Shown here piece by piece: positions 58,065 to 64,000 of a stretch of DNA of 64,000 nt. The translations under genes were made by a program, and so were the position numbers. How positions within the stretch are numbered: the stretch's first letter is position 1; the number at the start of each line of letters is the position of its first letter. Source of the DNA: Acheta domesticus (lineage: Eukaryota; Arthropoda; Insecta; Orthoptera; Gryllidae); the NCBI GenBank assembly GCA_031308135.1, contig JAHLJT010000631.1, positions 441,501 through 505,500 of the forward strand, given 5' to 3'. Below the pieces are notes generated by a model. It was given only the letters and a program-made list of their open reading frames with translations. It searched no databases and was not told where the DNA came from.

Positions 58065-59600
58065 ATTTACGGGTCCCCGAAGAGTTTCTTTGCCGTCTCT
58101 TTCATGGGCTGTTCTGACCAGTGGTGGCCGAGAGGTTGCTAATTAGGACAGGCGGCGTGTTTCTTCAAATAGTTGCGCGCGCAAATATTTGTCTCTTAAA
58201 TATATTTCATGACCGAGAGCAATATATAGCCAGAAGTGTTTGTTCGGTGTGCAAGAAGCAGGATTTAAATTCTCGACCAAGGCGATATTTACGATAGTGA
58301 ATGTTACAATTTTGGGCACGAAAACATAGATTTTTTTTATATTTTCAAGGGAGAAAATAGTAATTGATCAAATGAGATAGAAGGATTCTTACCTTAGCCA
58401 ATAGGGTTATGAACGCTCGTACGCCCAGCGACCCACAAAAGACGCAAGTTCCGCAGCGGCGTCTGCCCTAATGAAGCATTACAATCAAAACGCTGTCCCT
58501 GCCCAACTTCTAGTATCCTTCCGCACACACAAATAGCGTAGGCTTACGCGGCTGGAGTAAGTAACTATTGCTGTCCGGGAGGCGCCGCGTCCTTCGTTTC
58601 ATTGAGGTTCATTTCGCCCCAAGGAAAGTCGCAAATGGCAGCCGAAAGGTTGGCACCAGTGCCCGGGACGTGGCGTCATGCAGGTTGCAATAATACACAG
58701 ACGAGAATGGGTTTAACATATTGCTAGTGTATTAATAAATAAATCCAACACCGAAATAAACTTTATGTACTATAATTAAATAAACGAAATAAATCGACCT
58801 CACTACTAGGAGGAATATTGATTCTACGATTACCACACCCTCCATATAATTATCGGATAAATCCGATCGTGTGAAGCACCGCAGAATTCCTACACGACTC
58901 GTCACTTGAGTCTCACTCCATCACGAGAAAGTACATTGCCGTCCCTAGCCTCCGCGCACGCGGTCCGCACCCCACCGGCGGCTGCTTCGGATCTGCACAG
59001 GTCGACTGCTTGAAGCGAAAAAGGGCCGGTGGAACGTCCCAGCGACCATAGCTCGGCTCGCCGCGCCCTTCCGCCTTTCTCTCTAGGCTTTTCCGCCTTC
59101 GTCACATTCTGATGCCCCACCCTTAAAAACCCCATTCGGTGAGCGCGTGGTCATCCGAGCGTCTCTCCTACGTTATGCAGTAAAGCCGGCTGTCCCATGT
59201 TAGTAGATTTACTGCATGTAAAAGATGACGCCTCTGAGCTAAATTCAAAATCTTCTGTTTCGTCGCCCTTGGAATACCTTCTTTCTCCACTAGTTGGTGA
59301 AAGGAGCGTAATGAAATTTTCTGGTCAGACGGAAGAGCAAGCCTGAGTCTCGCCACGTAAAATAAGGCAATTCAATTCCAATTCCAATTCCACTGACGCG
59401 GCGCTCGCGACGTGGAGTTGCTGCAGCGCGGGAGGCGGACGGCGCGAGCCGCACGCGGCGACCGCTTATCGCCCCACCCTTGAGGTACAGCACCGATATC
59501 ATATCAACAACAGTAGATTACGCAACTCGTTTACGATGTTGTCCTTTTTTGCGTGAATAAGAAAATATTATAGTGCAAAACATCATGTGTGCAAAAAGAA
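58065..59600. other. downstream intergenic, GC-rich patch at 58880-59500
   Basis: CpG-rich text and a 62-codon minus frame (KISLRSFHQLVEKEGIPRAT) that I do not recognise; it could be a retroelement scrap. No gene can be supported. Confidence 0.3.
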
Positions 59601-59818
59601 TACATTATGAAACGATGATGTAATGATGAGTATTAGTACACGAGTGTGATATTACGATACGAGCGAGGAACGAACGAGTATCGTAAACTTCACACGAGTG
59701 TATTAATACTCATTACATCGAGTTTCATACAGCACTTTTTCTACTACTTTTATAAGTTAAACTTTTGCAATGAATAGTTTCGTGGCAGTTGATTCAGCCA
59801 AGGCCACCAAGCGGACAG
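59601..59818 (+). repeat. dispersed hairpin repeat, copy B
   Basis: Same unit as 6475-6710. The hairpin at 59617-59719 is also exactly 103 nt. Confidence 0.75.
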
Positions 59819-59824
59819 CTACCT

Positions 59825-61725
59825 AAATCTGGGAGTTGAAAAAGGAACATTTTAAACGAGTTACATATGCATTTTTTGAATAACAGCATTGTAACTAAGA
59901 TTTAAAGAAGCAAAGTTAATTTGGATATAACGTTGTGATGTCGGACACATGTTATGACGTTGTGTGTGCTTCATACTCAACGAATTTATTTACACATGGT
60001 GATTATTTGGTTTGAAAGTCATTTTACAAAATATATGAATTCTTTGCTAAGAGAAATTTTGGAAGCAGCTGCAAAGGCAGAAAACGCATGAATACCTTTT
60101 GGTCTCTTAAAAACTTTATGAGAAGGAATATTCAAAGTTTAAGAAATGGATCGATGGAAAATATTTTTTTATGCGGGGCTGTTGTTCTTGATCTGTCAGA
60201 GCAGTTTGGTTAATCAAATATAATGAACAGAGGCGGGAGTCAGGGGGAGCAAGGGGGGGCAACTGCCCCCCCAATCTTGGGACAAATTTTAAAAACATTA
60301 TATTTAATTTCATGTCGTGAATCTTCAAATTTATATATAAAAGATTTAATTGTTTCTGAATTTTGAGAAGAAATATAATAGTAATAATAATATAATAATA
60401 TAATAATAACAATAATAATAATAAAGCGAACAATAATTTTATAAAACTGAGCTAATAAAATAGATTAATAAATGGGCGAATTTTAATTCTACTAGAGTAT
60501 AATAAAACGCGAGGGATAATGTTCAGCATTATTTTTAAAATCGTTTATTAATAAATCTTCTTTCAATTATATTTTGCTTTTAAACGTTATTTACTTGGAA
60601 ATTAAAATGTTTCATGCCATAATAATGAGTCATAACTAGACCTCGGATTTTAGGACAAATGCCTATTTAGTTCCTTTAGGATGTTGTGAAAAATAATTGC
60701 AGATGATTACGAATCATGACAAAATAGGTCTAGTGAATGCATCTAATAGTGCCTAAAATGTCCTAAAAGGGCAGTTGATGCCTATTATAATATGTTTTTA
60801 CCTAAAACTGCCTAAAACAAGCGATTTTCAAAAACGATATTTTAAATGCTAAATTTTGAAATTTGTTTTACGAAACGCAAAATCTTTTCCAAAACGCAAA
60901 TATTGTGTGATGGAATAAGCAATCGACAACGTACTGAAATCTTTCACCCAAAACACCGAACAAAAGGAGTCCTGCAAGTCAACATAATAAGGATGTTTCA
61001 CGCTCGTCTCCGATCAGCACGCACTTCTTAGGCAATTCATCCATTCCTGATGCAGCTGCGCTTTTGACAGGTTGAGGCTTATCGCCGCAGTGTGTCATCT
61101 GCGAAGTCCAGGCGAGGAAAGTCACAGGTCAAGCAAGACCCTACTCTCGGACATGCGAAGATTACAAAATATATGGTTGAATGGGTCGTGTAGTACAAGT
61201 TTTTTTTCTTCTGTAGAGAGGAGGGACTAGTGAAGTAATTCCAGGAGAAGTGAGCATGAGAAATGTAATTAAATTTGTTTGCTCCTATAAATTTATGTTG
61301 AAATGTTGAAATTAAAATGTTGAAATTATGTCCAAATGTTTCCTTACTAAGAAATCATTTGTTTTATCAAACTAGGTAAATTAACTTAATTTTCTTGGCA
61401 TTCCATCGAATGAAACTCTTCTCTGGTAATCATATTTACTAACGATGTATCGCCACTGGAAGACAACTCGCCAACTTCTTCACTGAACGTCATTTCTTTA
61501 CGTGTCTTTAGGTTCAGAAGAATTATTTCCTTCCATATTTCTCAAATCAAGGTATAGAAATATTGTTTAAATAGATTTATCGCAAGCAACAACTCATAAC
61601 GTCGTACTAAATTGCTACAGCAAAATAATTCATTTGTTTAGTATCACACTAAAGTAAATTTTGGCACAAATCGTGAGATTTTATGGTAATGTCGGCTTCG
61701 TTATGCTACCCCTCGAGATGTACTT
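59825..61725. other. intergenic with simple repeats
   Basis: An impure (TAA)n run lies at about 60375-60425. The segment 60640-60850 has CCTAAAA-rich text (GCCTAAAATGTCCTAAAA) and ACGAATCATGACAAA, also found in the element at 55481-56249. No gene. Confidence 0.4.
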
Positions 61726-61729
61726 TCTC

Positions 61730-63635
61730 CTATACGTACGTTTATACGGAGTTCTTATACGTGGTATATGGAAAGTTATTTAATACTGCGGAAAATCGAC
61801 TTCGAGATTTCAACGGAATTACACGTTTTGAGGTCCCCTGATATCCAAAAATATTTTTCTAATAACTAATCTAATAACTGATATCAATGTTTTCTTGGCT
61901 GTCTGGTATATAATACCGGTCACGCAGCACCGCAGTGTCACTGTCCTTTTACTGCTATTTCTATTTCCAAATCAGAACTATATTCAAAAAGTATAAACCA
62001 AGTGGGTTTCAATTTTCTCCTTGTTGAGATCAATGTCGCCACATACTGTATGAAAGAACTAGTGGTGCTACAGAATGGCACAGACTTTCCCGTATTAGTT
62101 TTCTATTTCCTTGGGTCTTCGCTAGCTATTCGGGATTGCCACATACTCTTTCTTGCCAGCTACTATCTATCACGGCCAAAAGTACATTTTTTTGTCATTT
62201 TCTTAATTTTTCGGTTTCCTATTGGTAGAACAGAAATATTAATTTTAGAATATTAAAGAACACAAAAACCTAGCCGTAAATGGCAATTTCCATTTAAAAA
62301 TTATGTGCCGTTTTAGGCGTTTTAACACTACTAAAATGCGAAATTTGAAGCTCATTTTCACAGAAAATGTTTGAGTTTTCAAAATACTTTATTTGAAGTT
62401 ATTTGAAGCACTTACACTCACAAATATAATCATCTTTGCAAATTGCTGGTAATGTGCATATTAAAGATGTGAGAGATCTTTAAAAAAATTTACATTTATA
62501 TAATTTTTGAAAAAACAAAAAATAACTCAAAATAAACTTAACGCTATACTAAAGAGAATAATTAGCACTATCCATTACAAAAGTTTCAAGAAAAAATTGC
62601 AGCCATATATGAGAAAATGGCGTTTGAGCGTTTCTGAAAATGCCGAAATTTGAGCTACTTTTCACAGAAAACGATTGTGTTTTCGAGAAACTTTACTTGA
62701 CATTATTTAAAGCATATATACTCGTAAATATAATAATGTGAAAAAATCGCCGATAATGTAAATATTAACGACGTGAGAGACAAGTAAAAAAATTCCATAT
62801 TTGTAATTTTTGAAAAAAAACAACCTATAGAGCAGTATGGCTTTTATGTCATCTGATAGAGTACATTTACCACTATCCCTACCAAAAGTTTAAAGAACAA
62901 ATTTGGAGCCGTTTTTGAGAAAATCTTGTTTTTGTAATTTTTTTAAAACTGTACATATTACCCGCAATATTGCACGAAAAGTACCAAAATTTTGAGAAAC
63001 ATTTTCATGACCTTTATGAAAGAACTCAATATGCAGAACAAATTTTCTTTGAAGAAAAAATCTCTATCTTCAATTTTGTAGTTGGAGAAAGACGCCGAAA
63101 AACGTCAAACTTTCAAAATTTTCGAAAATTCAGAGCTGTACGTGAAAATCGGACATATGCCATGTTAATAAGTGTATTTTACTATATTCATACAAGAAAT
63201 TTAAAGAAAAAATTTGGAGCCGTTTTTGAGAAAATTTTGAAAATCCCCGGGGGGCTTCATATAAAGTACCCCCAAATTTTGAAGAATCTTTTTCATAATC
63301 TCAAAGCTTCGACTAGAACCAGATCAACCGGGGAATATCCGTTTTGGAAGAAATCGTATGTATGATTTAGGCGCGAGCAGTGTTCACAGACGGACGGACG
63401 TTTTCCTTTCAATTGGTTTTTTGATATCAAGGACCCACAAAAGAGGGTTTCTGGCTACACCGCGTGTTGGGGGATTTTCTTTCTTAATTTTGCAACTGGT
63501 TTTATCCACTTTTTCCTTATCACGGCCCGGCAATGAATTTTTTCCGCCGAAAATTGGCCATTTTTTTCGCGCTGCAGTACATAACTTCCCGTGTATTATG
63601 TATATCACTCCGTGTATACGTACGTATACGGGAAA
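61730..63635. mobile_element. 1.9-kb non-autonomous element with inverted ends
   Basis: Left end ACGTACGTTTATACGGAGTT ... GGAAAGTTATTTAATACTGC and the complement of the right end (ACGTACGTATACACGGAGTG ... GGGAAGTTATGTACTGCAG) match imperfectly. Relatives are at 18225, 35290 and 50590. Interior has repeated TTTCACAGAAAA and TTTGGAGCCGTTTTTGAGAA text and no transposase. Confidence 0.65.
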
Positions 63636-63639
63636 GTAA

Positions 63640-64000
63640 AAATGTGAATACTAATTGAAGGTTAGAATGAAATTTCTCTGTAAATCTAAAAAATTTTTTA
63701 CAAAGTGGATAAAACGTTGTACGATATTCGTGTCGTAACATCTTATTACTATACTCAATTGGTTACCAAACTCTTAATGTAATCAGATGCTTTACGACAC
63801 TTATATCGTAAATAACTATTACCAATAATAGGATAAAATGGGTACTGTTGAAACACCCCTAGTTCTATATAATTTTGTACGTATAATTACGTGAATTACC
63901 GTGGGGTCCCTTGTCGAGTCATATTAATCTTTCATCTTTAAGGACGTAAGGGAATGGATATCTCGATTTGAAATCATAATAACGATTGTTTTTCGAAATC
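63640..64000. other. window end, nothing recognised
   Basis: AT-rich sequence without supportable features. Confidence 0.3.

Overview
The window looks like a piece of a large, repeat-rich insect genome. The evidence is short spliced exons with standard GT/AG sites (and one GC-AG intron), long AT-rich introns, two tRNA-headed SINE families, Jockey-like LINEs, and pogo, hAT and Tc1/IS630-type DNA transposons. A polyneopteran or similar insect with a big genome is only an inference. No RNA genes, CRISPR arrays or bacterial operons are visible.

The host content is two head-to-tail, six-exon paralogues on the + strand. Both encode mitochondrial amidoxime-reducing component (mARC, MOSC-domain) proteins: an N-terminal membrane anchor, then the MOSC_N barrel with YPLKSG, then the MOSC domain. 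Copy 1 (coding exons 14374-29946, about 356 aa if the frame is repaired) keeps the molybdenum-cofactor cysteine (Cys287), but exon 2 has one extra T in a T7 run that breaks the frame. Copy 2 (39294-57980, 349 aa) has an open frame throughout, but an Asp (Asp281) stands where the cysteine belongs. All five intron phases are the same in both copies, and exons 3, 4 and 5 have identical lengths, so this is a tandem duplication. The last intron of copy 2 is 14.2 kb.

Nearly everything else is mobile DNA. 1-6720: a LINE inserted in a gag-like coiled-coil ORF, a THAP exon fragment, and a LINE remnant split by another insertion. 7267-9829: a decayed nine-exon Tc1/IS630-type transposase gene. 12.4-30 kb: mARC copy 1, whose introns carry a hAT-like element, a 174-bp MITE, a pogo fossil, two SINE copies, a fossil of a CPNSFCYVCG-type family, and a second hAT element with near-perfect 8-bp target duplications. 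30-39 kb: intergenic, with a SINE, a dispersed repeat and a LINE remnant. 45079-52478: a 7.4-kb foldback-like element with about 1.3-kb inverted arms, each holding seven tandem ~157-bp units, and a near-perfect 9-bp target duplication. 52590-55199: a hAT element that received both a LINE (12-bp duplication) and a MITE. 55481-56249: a small hAT-derived element that still holds a 130-aa ORF. 58-64 kb: intergenic, with a second copy of a 103-nt hairpin repeat and a 1.9-kb inverted-repeat element.

The strongest leads are the split fate of the mARC pair (one keeps the active site but is frameshifted, the other is intact but lacks the metal ligand), the foldback-like element, and the hairpin repeat whose two copies show a paired base change.
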